A DNA stretch of 64,000 nucleotides from Chryseosolibacter sp964393795 (GTDB taxonomy: Bacteria > Bacteroidota > Bacteroidia > Cytophagales > Cyclobacteriaceae). The DNA lies in contig CAYMWA010000005.1 of NCBI GenBank assembly GCA_964393795.1, positions 6,203 to 70,202 on the forward strand, read 5' to 3'. Under the pieces are notes generated by a model that saw nothing but the letters and a program-made list of their open reading frames with translations, did no database searches and had not been told where the DNA came from. Every line of letters begins with the position of its first letter. The first letter of the stretch is position 1. Shown here piece after piece: positions 1 to 8,374 of the stretch. The translations under genes and the position numbers were made by a program.

Positions 1-1122
1 CAAGGTGCCGGTGTACTCACTAAGGAACTGCTAGCACGAAAGGTATCGGTCCGTGTGGCCAAAGCCGGCAGGATGGCAGTGGAAGGAGAGGTAGCACCTG
101 ATCGGCATGATGATGACGATGTCAGACAGCTGAAAAAAGTATTGGAAGACATGGGAGGCAAATTGCCACCAGAGCGCATGCCGCAGCAGATGAGCAGTCA
201 GGAAATGGATGCGTTGGCGGTGAGGATTAAAGCTACCGGCGTTGCAGATCGTGGCGAAGGCGTATTTCGCAAGCTCAATTGTATACCCTGTCACGGTATT
301 GGCGGCGCCGGCGGACAGCTTGGCCCCGACCTGAGCAGCCTTGGTGCGAGTTCCCCGGTAGAGACCATCATCCGCTCAATCCTTTTGCCGGCCAGCTCCA
401 TTAAAGAAGGTTTCGAGCTACAACGCGTAGTGAAACATGACGGCGGCCAGGTGATGGGCTACCTGATAAGTAATGGCGCATCAGAAATTGTGATGCGGGA
501 TTTTGCAGGCAAGGCGGTATCGGTGAATAAGAGTCAGATCAAGACCTTTGAAAAGGTGCCCGGTTCTCTGATGCCTCCGGGATTGACGGCGGGGCTAACA
601 AAGGAAGAGTTTGGTAACCTCGTTAGTTTCCTCTCGCAATTGGGAAAACCAGGAAAGTACCGCGTTCCGAATGAACGTTACGTGCGGCGATGGAAATTTG
701 TTGTGGGAGATAAGATCATGACGGAAAGGGTGAGCAATGATGGACCCGACTACCTGATGAAGGAGAACGTGAAGATGGCATTTAGTCCTGTCTATAGTAA
801 AGTCTCTGGCGAATTGCCCATTGAGGAACTACCGGTCATCGGAAAATCAGACAAGGCGTACAGCTTTGTGAAATTTGAAGTCGAAGTTTTAAGCGGGGGC
901 GTCGTCCGTTTTTCCACGAATTCGGTTGCCGGCCTTGCGGCTTGGGTTGGGCAAAAACCAATTCCGTTGTCCGGAACAAACATCGACGTCAATCTGTCCC
1001 CCGGAATGCACGAAATAATGCTGGTCATTGATCGGAATAAGCGAAGGCAAGGCGGATTGAAAATTGCGTTGACCGATGTTGCGGGGTCTTCTGCGCAAGC
1101 GAGATTGGTGATGGGACAATAA
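1..1122 (+). CDS. Cytochrome c-type haem-binding protein, 3' part only (PVC-type haem domain)
   Basis: The reading frame is open from the first base, so the gene starts upstream of the window; the GTG at 55 is probably internal. A CIPCH haem c attachment motif lies at 280-294. It is followed by the LGPDLSSLG, SILLPASSIKEGF and MPPGLTAGLT blocks that typify the putative haem-binding domain (TIGR02603-like) at the C-terminus of large Planctomycetes and Bacteroidota secreted dehydrogenases. About 150 further residues follow the haem domain; I do not recognise them. A periplasmic or surface electron-transfer role is inferred. The complete gene at 32736-35381 ends in the same kind of haem domain, so the missing N-terminal part here may be a beta-propeller too, which cannot be checked in this window. 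The next gene follows after 14 bases. Confidence 0.85.
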   Translation, partial: QGAGVLTKELLARKVSVRVAKAGRMAVEGEVAPDRHDDDDVRQLKKVLEDMGGKLPPERMPQQMSSQEMDALAVRIKATGVADRGEGVFRKLNCIPCHGIGGAGGQLGPDLSSLGASSPVETIIRSILLPASSIKEGFELQRVVKHDGGQVMGYLISNGASEIVMRDFAGKAVSVNKSQIKTFEKVPGSLMPPGLTAGLTKEEFGNLVSFLSQLGKPGKYRVPNERYVRRWKFVVGDKIMTERVSNDGPDYLMKENVKMAFSPVYSKVSGELPIEELPVIGKSDKAYSFVKFEVEVLSGGVVRFSTNSVAGLAAWVGQKPIPLSGTNIDVNLSPGMHEIMLVIDRNKRRQGGLKIALTDVAGSSAQARLVMGQ

Positions 1123-1136
1123 AGTCATTTGCCCAG

Positions 1137-2138
1137 GTGGATTCACTTACACAAATTGTTCTAGGCGCCGCCGTCGGAGAAGCGGTTTTAGGAAAAAAGG
1201 TCGGAAACAAAGCCATGCTCTATGGTGCAATTGCCGGCACCATCCCCGACCTGGATACTTTTGCCAGCTATTTTACTGACACAGTTACCGCCATTGAAAT
1301 TCATCGCGGCTTTACCCATTCGATATTCTTTTCGGTCGTCTTTGCTCCCCTCTTTGGATGGTTGGTCGCCAAAATCGAACGAAGATCGCCGGCCGATTGG
1401 AAAGACTGGTCATGGCTCATGTTTTGGGGCTTCCTCACACATCCGCTGCTCGATTCTTTTACTACATGGGGTACACAGCTTTTCTGGCCGCTGGAAGCCA
1501 GACTGGATTTCAAGACTATTTTTGTGATTGATCCGCTCTATACCTTGCCCTTTCTCGTCTTGTTGATAATGGCCATGGCCTCAAGGAGGGGATCCAAAAA
1601 ACGAAAAAAGTACAATACGCTTGGGCTACTCATCAGCAGCGCTTACTTGTTGCTTTGCCTCTGCCTTAAAGGAGTGGCCTACCACCAGTTCAAAACAGCG
1701 CTGGAAGATCAGGGTATCGCATACCTGCAATTGGAAACGAAACCTTCGCCGTTTAACAACATCCTTTGGACAGCAAACGTCGAAGTTGATGATGCTTATC
1801 TGATTGGTGATTATTCGTTCTTCGATTCCCAACCCATAACATTTGACCGCTATTCTAAAAATCATGAGTTGTTGGCGGATCTTCGCGCCAACGAAAAGAT
1901 CGAACGCATGATTAAGATTTCGGAGGGATGGTTTATCATCACCGAAAAAAACGGTGCGCTATTTTTCAATGACCTGCGCTTTGGCGTTTTGGACCCCAAT
2001 ACCGAAGAACCAGAGTTCGTGTTCAGCTATCACATCGTGAAAAGAAGTGGTGGTATTGACATAGAAGAAGTCGAACGAAAACCGGCCGAGGCCAAAAAGT
2101 TGTTGGGTGATCTAGGCACGAGGATACTCGGGAATTGA
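1137..2138 (+). CDS. YdjM/DUF457-like membrane-bound metal-dependent hydrolase
   Basis: This 333-residue protein opens with MDSLTQIVLGAAVGEAVLG, the usual start of the YdjM (LexA-regulated, DUF457) family. It carries the family's metal-ligand-like blocks GTIPDLD, HRGFTHS and HPLLDSFTTWG. Several hydrophobic segments (around residues 60-80, 92-110, 130-147 and 160-178) place it in the inner membrane. The C-terminal half, about 150 residues, is soluble-looking and rich in aromatic and acidic residues. A GTG start is used: it gives the conserved N-terminus and lies 14 bases after the previous stop. The substrate is unknown in this family. Co-transcription with the upstream cytochrome gene is likely from spacing. 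Confidence 0.85.
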   Translation: MDSLTQIVLGAAVGEAVLGKKVGNKAMLYGAIAGTIPDLDTFASYFTDTVTAIEIHRGFTHSIFFSVVFAPLFGWLVAKIERRSPADWKDWSWLMFWGFLTHPLLDSFTTWGTQLFWPLEARLDFKTIFVIDPLYTLPFLVLLIMAMASRRGSKKRKKYNTLGLLISSAYLLLCLCLKGVAYHQFKTALEDQGIAYLQLETKPSPFNNILWTANVEVDDAYLIGDYSFFDSQPITFDRYSKNHELLADLRANEKIERMIKISEGWFIITEKNGALFFNDLRFGVLDPNTEEPEFVFSYHIVKRSGGIDIEEVERKPAEAKKLLGDLGTRILGN

Positions 2139-2180
2139 AAACGATGCTTCACCTTCTTCTACCCGTATGTCACCGCTAAG

Positions 2181-2261
2181 ACGCTGAGGCGCGAAGAATC
2201 GCAAAGTATTTGTTTCTTCTTCGCCCTCGCGCGTCAGCGTGAAGGGCAGGCTCTTTGCCCT
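2181..2261. repeat. Two hairpins between convergent genes
   Basis: An imperfect inverted repeat pairs 2181-2198 with 2217-2240, both built around ACGCTGA.GCGCGA. A second short hairpin, AGGGCA at 2243-2248 with TGCCCT at 2256-2261, follows. They lie between two converging genes and may stop transcription from both sides. No clear T-run follows either stem, so a REP-like element is equally possible. Confidence 0.4.
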
Positions 2262-2289
2262 CCTCCACTCCAATGCCGTGTGCTTGTCT

Positions 2290-3390
2290 CTAGTCGACGA
2301 TCGGTGTCAAAACGATATTGCGATAGGAGACTTTGCCGTGGTCGCCCTGAAGATAGAGCGGTCCCGGTGCAAAAACGTCTGAGGTCAGTGCTCCTCCGGT
2401 CGGCCCGTACACAGGCTGGTTGTCGATGATGGTTTTTCCGTTCAGAATGACTGTAACATGGCGTTTGTAGAGGGTGATGTCCATGGTTTGCCATTCGCCC
2501 GCCGGCTTTTCCGCGTTGACACTCGGCGTAATCCTGCTATACAGCGCACCCATGTTGTGGGAATCAAGCGGTCGTCCATAAGAGTCGCTCACTTGAATTT
2601 CATGCCGACCGCGCAGGTAGATACCGCTGTTGCTCCGCGCGGGAACATTCACTTCAAGCTTCAGGTTGAAATCTTCGAACTGTTGTTCCGTCATCAGGTT
2701 GCCATACGACACCCTGCGCTCACCCTCCTCTTGCACTGGATTATTGACCAGCATACCGTCGACTACTGACCAGCCATTGACTTGACGGGGATTTGTCAGT
2801 TTCCATCCGGTAAGGTCATTTCCGTTCAGGAGGTTAATCGGCTGACCGAAGCTCGCCTTTGACATGTCAGGGCGTTCGGGCAAGGGGAGTTTCATCCCGT
2901 TAATGAAAACAGAATCAAATCCAACGCCTGAGGATTTGGGACGAAGGTAGAAGCCGGAGATATGATCTCCTTCGCTTTTGATTTGCAGCCAGGAAGGGAA
3001 CTGGTGTGCGCGGGCAACTTCCCCAGCTTCGTTTCGGGTTCTGACCACTCGCCGGTTGTTCCGGCCAACGATCAACGTGTTATTGACAGCGTAGAGATAA
3101 GGCACGGGCTGCACGCTTCCGGATTCCCAGAGAAGATCGGCGTCAAGGTAGCCGTCCTCCTGCCTGACTTCAAGCCAGCCCACTTTTCCGGAGTCAATGT
3201 CAATTGTCCATTGACCGAGAAACTGGGAAATGTCGTTTTCTTTTTGAACCGCGACATCCGCGGTTTTTTTGTCCGTGCAGGACATAGAAAACATCAGCAA
3301 TGCGAGTGCGAATAAGGCCGACGTGGTTGACACGTTCGTAGAAGGATTGGTTATGGTTTTCATTTGGTGTTTGCGGTCTGGTTGATTCAT
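2290..3390 (-). CDS. DUF1080 (3-keto-disaccharide hydrolase family) lipoprotein
   Basis: This is a secreted protein of 366 residues, or 357 if the second ATG at 3363 is the start. The signal sequence ends in a lipobox (LLMFSMSC), so it is a lipoprotein. The C-terminal half, from about residue 185, is a DUF1080 domain (PF06439) with the typical INLLNGNDLTGWK opening, and NSGIYLRGRHEIQ and GEWQTMDI blocks; it has a concanavalin-like jelly-roll fold. The N-terminal half looks like a second beta-rich domain. PF06439 members have been linked to cleavage of 3-keto-glycosides made by Gfo/Idh/MocA dehydrogenases. The neighbour just upstream is such a dehydrogenase, 27 bases away and in the same direction, so a shared operon and pathway are likely. 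The substrate is not known. Confidence 0.85.
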   Translation of the reverse strand: MNQPDRKHQMKTITNPSTNVSTTSALFALALLMFSMSCTDKKTADVAVQKENDISQFLGQWTIDIDSGKVGWLEVRQEDGYLDADLLWESGSVQPVPYLYAVNNTLIVGRNNRRVVRTRNEAGEVARAHQFPSWLQIKSEGDHISGFYLRPKSSGVGFDSVFINGMKLPLPERPDMSKASFGQPINLLNGNDLTGWKLTNPRQVNGWSVVDGMLVNNPVQEEGERRVSYGNLMTEQQFEDFNLKLEVNVPARSNSGIYLRGRHEIQVSDSYGRPLDSHNMGALYSRITPSVNAEKPAGEWQTMDITLYKRHVTVILNGKTIIDNQPVYGPTGGALTSDVFAPGPLYLQGDHGKVSYRNIVLTPIVD

Positions 3391-3417
3391 ATCGAAGATC
3401 CGATTTTTTCGAGCCGA

Positions 3418-4794
3418 TTACAAGCTCCAGCCTTTACGATATTCGTAGTGCAGGTATTGGTTAGCTTCCGGCAAATTCGTGAAACCCGGCTTCTTGGGAT
3501 CGAATTCGAGAACCTGGCCTTCGAGTTTACTTCTAAGTGCTTTTCTGAGCGGAACATTTCCTGCCAGCACAGTCTCGGTCAGCGGACCGGCCCAATCGAA
3601 GTTGGCGCCTGCGGGTTCACCGCCTTTACATGCCTGGATCCATTCCATATAGTGTCCTGGCGACGACGGCAGGTAGGGCTCGGGCTCTTTGTAGGATTCT
3701 CTAAGCGATCTCGGATATATTTTATCGTCAAGGATCTTTCCTTTTTCTCCGATGAAAAGCGTCCCTCGCACGCCCATCTTATCGCCGTCTTCCAACTCGG
3801 GGAAACGCGGGGGACGAAGTCCGCCGTCGTACCATGTCAGACTCACGGGCGGCATCCCCTCACGCGCAGGGAATTCATACCGCACCATGGACCCGAGCGG
3901 ATACGTCTCGTCGTTGATAAGCGTCGAGACCGCCTGGATGGTGGTAGGATATTTAAGCTTCAACGCCCGGAAGATTGGATCAAAGGCGTGGCAGCCCATA
4001 TCGCCCAGCGCGCCGCTGCCGAAATCCCACCACCCACGCCACTTGAATGGATGGTAAGCAGGATGATATGCGCGCATGGGGGCGGGACCGACGAACAAAT
4101 CCCAATTGAGCGTTTCAGGTACGGGCGGCGTGTCTTGCGGTCGGGTGACCCCTTGTGACCAGTACCAGCTGTCTTGGGCGGGGAAGACTTCGGGGTCGAG
4201 GCCATCGTTTGGTCGGTTGATCCACACATGAACTTCGTGAACAGGACCAATAACGCCATCCCATATTTTTTCCCTCAGCCGCCGCGAGGCATCGGAAGCC
4301 TGGCCGGAATTTCCCATCTGTGTGGCTACACCATACTTTCTTGCCGCCTCCGTCAGCACCCGCGCTTCGTGCACCGTTTTTGTCAGAGGTTTTTCGCAGT
4401 AGACATGTTTACCCCTTTTCATTGCTTCGAGGGCAACCACAGCGTGCGTGTGGTCAGGGGTAGTCACAATAACTGCGTCAATATCTTTCTGGTTGTCGAG
4501 CATGAGGCGGAAATCCTTATGCTTTTTCGCCTTCGGATAACGTGAAAAAATTCTCGCGGTATAATTGCTCCAATCAATATCGCAGAGTGCTACTATGTTT
4601 TCCGTTGCGCCTACAGAAGAAATATTCTGAATGCCTTTGCCGCCTATTCCGACTGCGGCAACATTGAGCTTATCGCTGGGCGCAACGTGGCCCAGGCCGG
4701 ACACTACGTGACTCGGAACAATGGTGAGCCCGGCCAGTGCCGTGGCAGTGTGGCTGATAAATCCTCTTCGGTTGATGTTGTTTTTTGTGGGCAT
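3418..4794 (-). CDS. Tat-exported Gfo/Idh/MocA family oxidoreductase
   Basis: This NAD(P)-dependent sugar dehydrogenase-like protein has 458 residues. The N-terminus carries a twin-arginine signal (R9-R10-G11-F12, then a hydrophobic stretch to about residue 33), so it is exported folded with its cofactor. The Rossmann domain starts near residue 43, with the nucleotide loop GIGGKG at 49-54 and the family motif EKP at 134-136, which holds the catalytic lysine. A C-terminal Gfo/Idh substrate-binding domain follows. Exported members of this family in Bacteroidota are associated with oxidation of glycosides at C3. Its gene is followed after 27 bases by the DUF1080 gene, supporting a two-step periplasmic pathway. 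The substrate is inferred only from context. Confidence 0.9.
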   Translation of the reverse strand: MPTKNNINRRGFISHTATALAGLTIVPSHVVSGLGHVAPSDKLNVAAVGIGGKGIQNISSVGATENIVALCDIDWSNYTARIFSRYPKAKKHKDFRLMLDNQKDIDAVIVTTPDHTHAVVALEAMKRGKHVYCEKPLTKTVHEARVLTEAARKYGVATQMGNSGQASDASRRLREKIWDGVIGPVHEVHVWINRPNDGLDPEVFPAQDSWYWSQGVTRPQDTPPVPETLNWDLFVGPAPMRAYHPAYHPFKWRGWWDFGSGALGDMGCHAFDPIFRALKLKYPTTIQAVSTLINDETYPLGSMVRYEFPAREGMPPVSLTWYDGGLRPPRFPELEDGDKMGVRGTLFIGEKGKILDDKIYPRSLRESYKEPEPYLPSSPGHYMEWIQACKGGEPAGANFDWAGPLTETVLAGNVPLRKALRSKLEGQVLEFDPKKPGFTNLPEANQYLHYEYRKGWSL

Positions 4795-5074
4795 GATACC
4801 TTATTAAATGGTGGAGTTTGCAGGGACTTTAATTCAATCTTACCCAAGTATTTTTTTAAACTCAATCTACGACATCTTTATTTGATCTTTTTTTTAAATG
4901 GTTTAGGATAAAATGCAGGTTGCCTGACATGATGCCTCTCTGAACATGACATCTTTTTTCCGGGTGGGCTTGTCGCTTTTGTGTTCGAAGCGCGTTTATC
5001 GGAAAGAAAAATCAATAAAGACAAGAAATTCGTTTCGACTTTAGGGTAATCCATGAGTTACCTGACTCATCAGT

Positions 5075-6184
5075 ATGAACCGAATACTACTAATCCCCAC
5101 GTTCGCTATACTGCTCATCAGTGCATGCAGCCCGAACAAAGACGCCGATACCGTTGGTGAAACAAACCTGAGAATCTCCCGTGATGAAGTATATCGCGGT
5201 TTTGACGTGGGTTTGTCTACGAGCGATGCCGAACTTGATACCATCCTCGCGATTACCGGAGGCAACTTGTTCAGGGCGATGGGGCCGTATGTAAGTAAAG
5301 AGCCGCCGTATGATTTTATTGAGTCGTCGTTCCAACACCTCGACCGTGTTTTGAACTGGGCAAAGAAGAATAACGTGCGCGTATGTATCGACCCGCATAC
5401 TACCCCTGGCGTGAGAGACCGGTGGACGATCTATCCGAACGACGAATTCTGGAAAGATAAATCTTACTGGACACATCTGGTCAAAGCGTGGGTGCGCATT
5501 GTCAATGAACACAAGCACCGCGGTCTCGAAATTTACGGATACGATCTTTTGAACGAACCTGCCATTCCCGACCCGGCTATTCATGGCAATCAATGGCATG
5601 AACTCGTAGGCATACTCGTTGACACGATTCGGTCGTTGGGTGATCAACACCCCATTATTGTAGAACCGACGTGGATAAGCTTCAAGGGTGGACACATGGA
5701 TCGCGTTGAGTCACTTTCAGAATTGGTATTGCCGGATGATGATAACCTTATCGTTAGCCCGCATGTTTACGAGCCATTCGATTTTACACATCAGGGAGTG
5801 AACAGAAAACCCGCAGGCATTCCTTACCCCGGGCAGATCGGAGATAAATTCTGGGATAAGAATGAACTTTCTAATTATTTGCAACCCATCAGGGATTTTC
5901 AAAAGAGAAACAACGGCATTCCGATCTTCATCGGTGAGTTTAGTGCGTCACGTGCCGGGGGCGATGCTTCGAATGTTTACCTGAAAGACCTGATCGATCT
6001 GTTCGAAGCTGAAGGATGGAGCTGGGCTTACCACGACTTGCGCGGTGGTCGCATGTGGGACCCCGAGCTACCAGTAGGATCCAACGCACGCGGGACCCGG
6101 GACAAGGATACACCGCGCATGCAGCTGCTGAGAAGTTACTACGCCAAGGGCACGGCACCATCCGAGCTTTACCAGAAATGGTAA
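5075..6184 (+). CDS. GH5-like glycoside hydrolase lipoprotein
   Basis: This predicted secreted glycosidase has 369 residues. The signal peptide ends at a lipobox with Cys18 (LISAC). The fold is that of clan GH-A, most like family GH5. The motif YDLLNEPAIP puts the acid/base glutamate at E161, and FIGEFSASR puts the nucleophile at E288. The supporting blocks RVCIDPHT, VSPHVYEPF and GWSWAYHDL match the usual substrate-cleft strands. It is transcribed divergently from the Gfo/Idh and DUF1080 genes across a 280-base AT-rich gap, so the three may act on one glycan. GH5 covers many beta-glycan specificities, and I cannot tell cellulase from mannanase or beta-glucosidase here. Confidence 0.88.
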   Translation: MNRILLIPTFAILLISACSPNKDADTVGETNLRISRDEVYRGFDVGLSTSDAELDTILAITGGNLFRAMGPYVSKEPPYDFIESSFQHLDRVLNWAKKNNVRVCIDPHTTPGVRDRWTIYPNDEFWKDKSYWTHLVKAWVRIVNEHKHRGLEIYGYDLLNEPAIPDPAIHGNQWHELVGILVDTIRSLGDQHPIIVEPTWISFKGGHMDRVESLSELVLPDDDNLIVSPHVYEPFDFTHQGVNRKPAGIPYPGQIGDKFWDKNELSNYLQPIRDFQKRNNGIPIFIGEFSASRAGGDASNVYLKDLIDLFEAEGWSWAYHDLRGGRMWDPELPVGSNARGTRDKDTPRMQLLRSYYAKGTAPSELYQKW

Positions 6185-6242
6185 CGATTCCAGAAGCGAC
6201 GTGTAAGAAATGGGTATTGAGGGGAGCAGTAGGCGAGGTGTG

Positions 6243-6569
6243 CTAGCTTGATACTGTTTTGAGTCCGATGATGGAGGTAATCAAGGTCGTAATAAAAAAC
6301 AACCTCCAGAAGGTGGCGGGCTCTTTGAATATCAGGATGCCAACCAGAACCGTACCCACTGCTCCCACACCAGTCCAAACTGCGTAAGCCGTTCCGATCG
6401 GAAGGGTCTGGATGGCCTTCGTCAGCAAGGCCATGCTGATGGCGAGTGATATCAAGAAGCCAGCATACCACATGTAAACTTTTGAGCCAGTGGCAACCTT
6501 TGCTTCGCCCAGACAATAGGCAAATCCGACTTCGAACAGTCCGGCAACGATCAGAATAACCCAATTCAT
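6243..6569 (-). CDS. sugE: Small multidrug resistance (SMR) transporter, SugE/Gdx-like
   Basis: This four-helix inner-membrane exporter has 108 residues, normal for the SMR family. The essential proton- and substrate-coupling glutamate is at residue 13 (AGLFEV). The block GTAYAVWTGVGAVG in helix 3 matches the SugE/Gdx subgroup, which exports guanidinium in studied members, rather than the QacE/EmrE group. SMR proteins work as antiparallel dimers; only one gene is present here. I looked for a guanidine riboswitch in the leader and could not recognise one, so guanidinium specificity is family inference. Confidence 0.85.
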   Translation of the reverse strand: MNWVILIVAGLFEVGFAYCLGEAKVATGSKVYMWYAGFLISLAISMALLTKAIQTLPIGTAYAVWTGVGAVGTVLVGILIFKEPATFWRLFFITTLITSIIGLKTVSS

Positions 6570-6658
6570 ATTTTTTTAATTCTGTAATCAGACACAAGAA
6601 TACTGTCTTTTTTGCAACACCGGACGATCACCGTTTGAATTTTATTCATTGCCGGTAC

Positions 6659-6679
6659 GCTGCCCAGGGAGCTGGCAGC
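6659..6679. repeat. Inverted repeat in the divergent promoter region
   Basis: GCTGCC at 6659-6664 and GGCAGC at 6674-6679 form a perfect 6-bp stem with a 9-base loop, between the SugE-like gene (minus) and the small hypothetical gene (plus). It could be an operator or a leader hairpin of either gene. No function is assigned. Confidence 0.35.
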
Positions 6680-6747
6680 ATCGCGAAGGAGCCTGCGCGA
6701 ACGGCTGATATCGCCAATTTTCGATTTTTTTGCCTATTTTCGCGGCC

Positions 6748-7131
6748 ATGAGCATGTTTAGTGGATTAAATAGAACGTTTTATCGCGTGGCAGCCTTGCT
6801 ACTGGCGTTCCATTTTTTCAACTACAGCATTGACGCACCTGATGCTCATCCTGATTTTATCGCTGAAGATCTGGAGCATAATGACATCGAAAGCATTACC
6901 GAGTTCCTTGCGGAAATTGTTCTTGGATGGGAAGATGCTTTTGTTGAACACGAAGAGCGCGACGACGAATCGGGAGTGTCGATCGACTTTTGCCACTTTT
7001 ATTTTACCAATCAGGGCCTTGTCATAGGCCAGGCATTCCGGTCCGCGATCGCTACGGAATATGTAAGTAGAGATGCCCGGTTCATTTTGTCCCTTAGCCG
7101 CGACGTTGTCGCTCCTCCGCCGAGAGCATAG
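6748..7131 (+). CDS. Small hypothetical protein with N-terminal hydrophobic segment
   Basis: I do not recognise this 127-residue protein. It starts with a short basic and hydrophobic stretch (FYRVAALLLAFHFFNYSI) that could be a signal peptide or membrane anchor. A very acidic segment follows, with many Asp and Glu between residues 30 and 75, and then a Pro-rich end. The ATG at 6748 is preferred over the upstream TTG at 6730 because it puts the hydrophobic segment near the N-terminus. The frame is kept open through a compositionally normal stretch, and the gene sits 94 bases before the RND operon in the same direction. An accessory role in efflux or metal binding is possible but unsupported. 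Confidence 0.6.
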   Translation: MSMFSGLNRTFYRVAALLLAFHFFNYSIDAPDAHPDFIAEDLEHNDIESITEFLAEIVLGWEDAFVEHEERDDESGVSIDFCHFYFTNQGLVIGQAFRSAIATEYVSRDARFILSLSRDVVAPPPRA

Positions 7132-7158
7132 CTGATCTTTTCTGATTTTTTTGAATGT

Positions 7159-7183
7159 CACCTGTGTCTTGCTGACACGGGTG
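7159..7183. promoter_or_regulatory. Inverted repeat upstream of the RND efflux operon
   Basis: CACCTGTGTC at 7159-7168 and GACACGGGTG at 7174-7183 form a near-perfect 10-bp stem (one mismatch) with a 5-base loop. It sits 43 bases before the efflux adaptor start. It may be a repressor operator or a weak terminator for the small gene upstream. There is no T-run directly after it. Confidence 0.4.
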
Positions 7184-7225
7184 TCTCCTGGTATTTCTAT
7201 TTCATCGTATTAAAATTTTGGAGTT

Positions 7226-8374
7226 ATGAACTTTTCAAAGAGAGGTCAGGGTATCCTCTTTGTGGTCGTTTATATGGCGTTTCTTGGCTGCTCATCGCCA
7301 AAGGCTGCGCCGCCATTGGATGACAACAAATTTCCCGTCATTAGTCCGGTAGTAAAAGACACGACATACTTTGAGGAGTATGTGGCCGATATTCAGGCGA
7401 TCCGGAATATTGAAATCCGAGCCAGGGTCGATGCGCACCTGGAAACCATACACGTTGACGAGGGTGACTTCGTGCGAAAGGGGCAAATGTTGTTTAGCCT
7501 CAGCACAGCGGAGTACAAAGAAGCGCTTACCAAAGCGGGGGCGGCCTTGAAGCGCGCGATCGCCGACTACAAATCCGGAGAGGTCGACCTTCAAAACACG
7601 CGAGCACTGGTGGAGAATCGCGTTGTATCGGCATCCGAACTTGTTGTGGCAGAGGCGAAGGTCGAGGCTCTACAGGCACAGGTGGAAGAAGCCAGGGCAC
7701 TCGAATCGGGCGCATTGCTCAGACTGAGATTCACTGAAATACGCGCGCCCTTCGACGGCATTGTTAATCGGATCCCGAACAAGATAGGCAGTGTTATTCG
7801 CGAGGGTGATCTGCTTACCACCCTTTCAGACAACCAGGAAGTGTTTGCCTACTTCAATGTATCGGAACGCGAATACCTTGATCTCTATGCCGGTGGATCG
7901 AATGGTGAACGTGAGGTTCAGCTGGTGTTGGCGAACAGTAAGATGCACATCCACAACGGCAGGGTGGAGACGGTCGAAGGACAGATCGACAGGCGCACAG
8001 GGAATATCGCCTTTCGCGCCCGGTTTGCAAATCCTGATCGCGTGCTAAAACACGGTTCCAGTGGCAAGGTCCGTCTTCACAAAACACTGAAGGAGGCATT
8101 GATCATTCCGCAAAAATCGACCTTCGAAATACAGGACAAACTTTTTGTGTACGTACTCGATTCTGACAACCGGGTAAGGATGCGAAGCTTCGTCCCAGAG
8201 AAACGGCTCCAGCATGCCTACGTCGTCGGCGGAGGTTTGTCTCCCGATGATCGTATACTCTTCGAAGGAATTCAACTCGTGAGTGATGGCGATACGGTAA
8301 CACCTGAACCCGTGTCCTTCTTGCGCATGTTGACAGATCTGTCTGACGAGGCCAGGAAAGGAGGGAAGCTGTGA
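7226..8374 (+). CDS. RND efflux periplasmic adaptor (MFP) lipoprotein
   Basis: This is the membrane-fusion subunit of an RND tripartite pump, 382 residues. The signal peptide ends at lipobox Cys22 (AFLGC), so it is anchored in the inner membrane by lipid. The first lipoyl half-motif lies around residues 60-95 (ARVDAHLETIHVDEGDFVRKGQMLF), followed by an alpha-helical hairpin at about 100-165. The second lipoyl half is at about 168-195 (IRAPFDGIVNRI), then the beta-barrel and membrane-proximal domains. The stop codon overlaps the start of the permease gene by 4 bases. No TolC-like outer-membrane channel gene is present next to it, so the pump probably borrows one encoded elsewhere. Confidence 0.93.
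   Translation: MNFSKRGQGILFVVVYMAFLGCSSPKAAPPLDDNKFPVISPVVKDTTYFEEYVADIQAIRNIEIRARVDAHLETIHVDEGDFVRKGQMLFSLSTAEYKEALTKAGAALKRAIADYKSGEVDLQNTRALVENRVVSASELVVAEAKVEALQAQVEEARALESGALLRLRFTEIRAPFDGIVNRIPNKIGSVIREGDLLTTLSDNQEVFAYFNVSEREYLDLYAGGSNGEREVQLVLANSKMHIHNGRVETVEGQIDRRTGNIAFRARFANPDRVLKHGSSGKVRLHKTLKEALIIPQKSTFEIQDKLFVYVLDSDNRVRMRSFVPEKRLQHAYVVGGGLSPDDRILFEGIQLVSDGDTVTPEPVSFLRMLTDLSDEARKGGKL

Noticed and set aside
3364..4158. Long plus-strand frame opposite the Gfo/Idh gene
   Set aside because: The reverse frame contains all family motifs and a Tat signal; the plus frame has no recognisable domain and no signal, so it is an antisense shadow.
6570..6747. Guanidine riboswitch before the SugE-like gene
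   Set aside because: I could not find the conserved core of any guanidine riboswitch class; only a 6-bp hairpin is visible.
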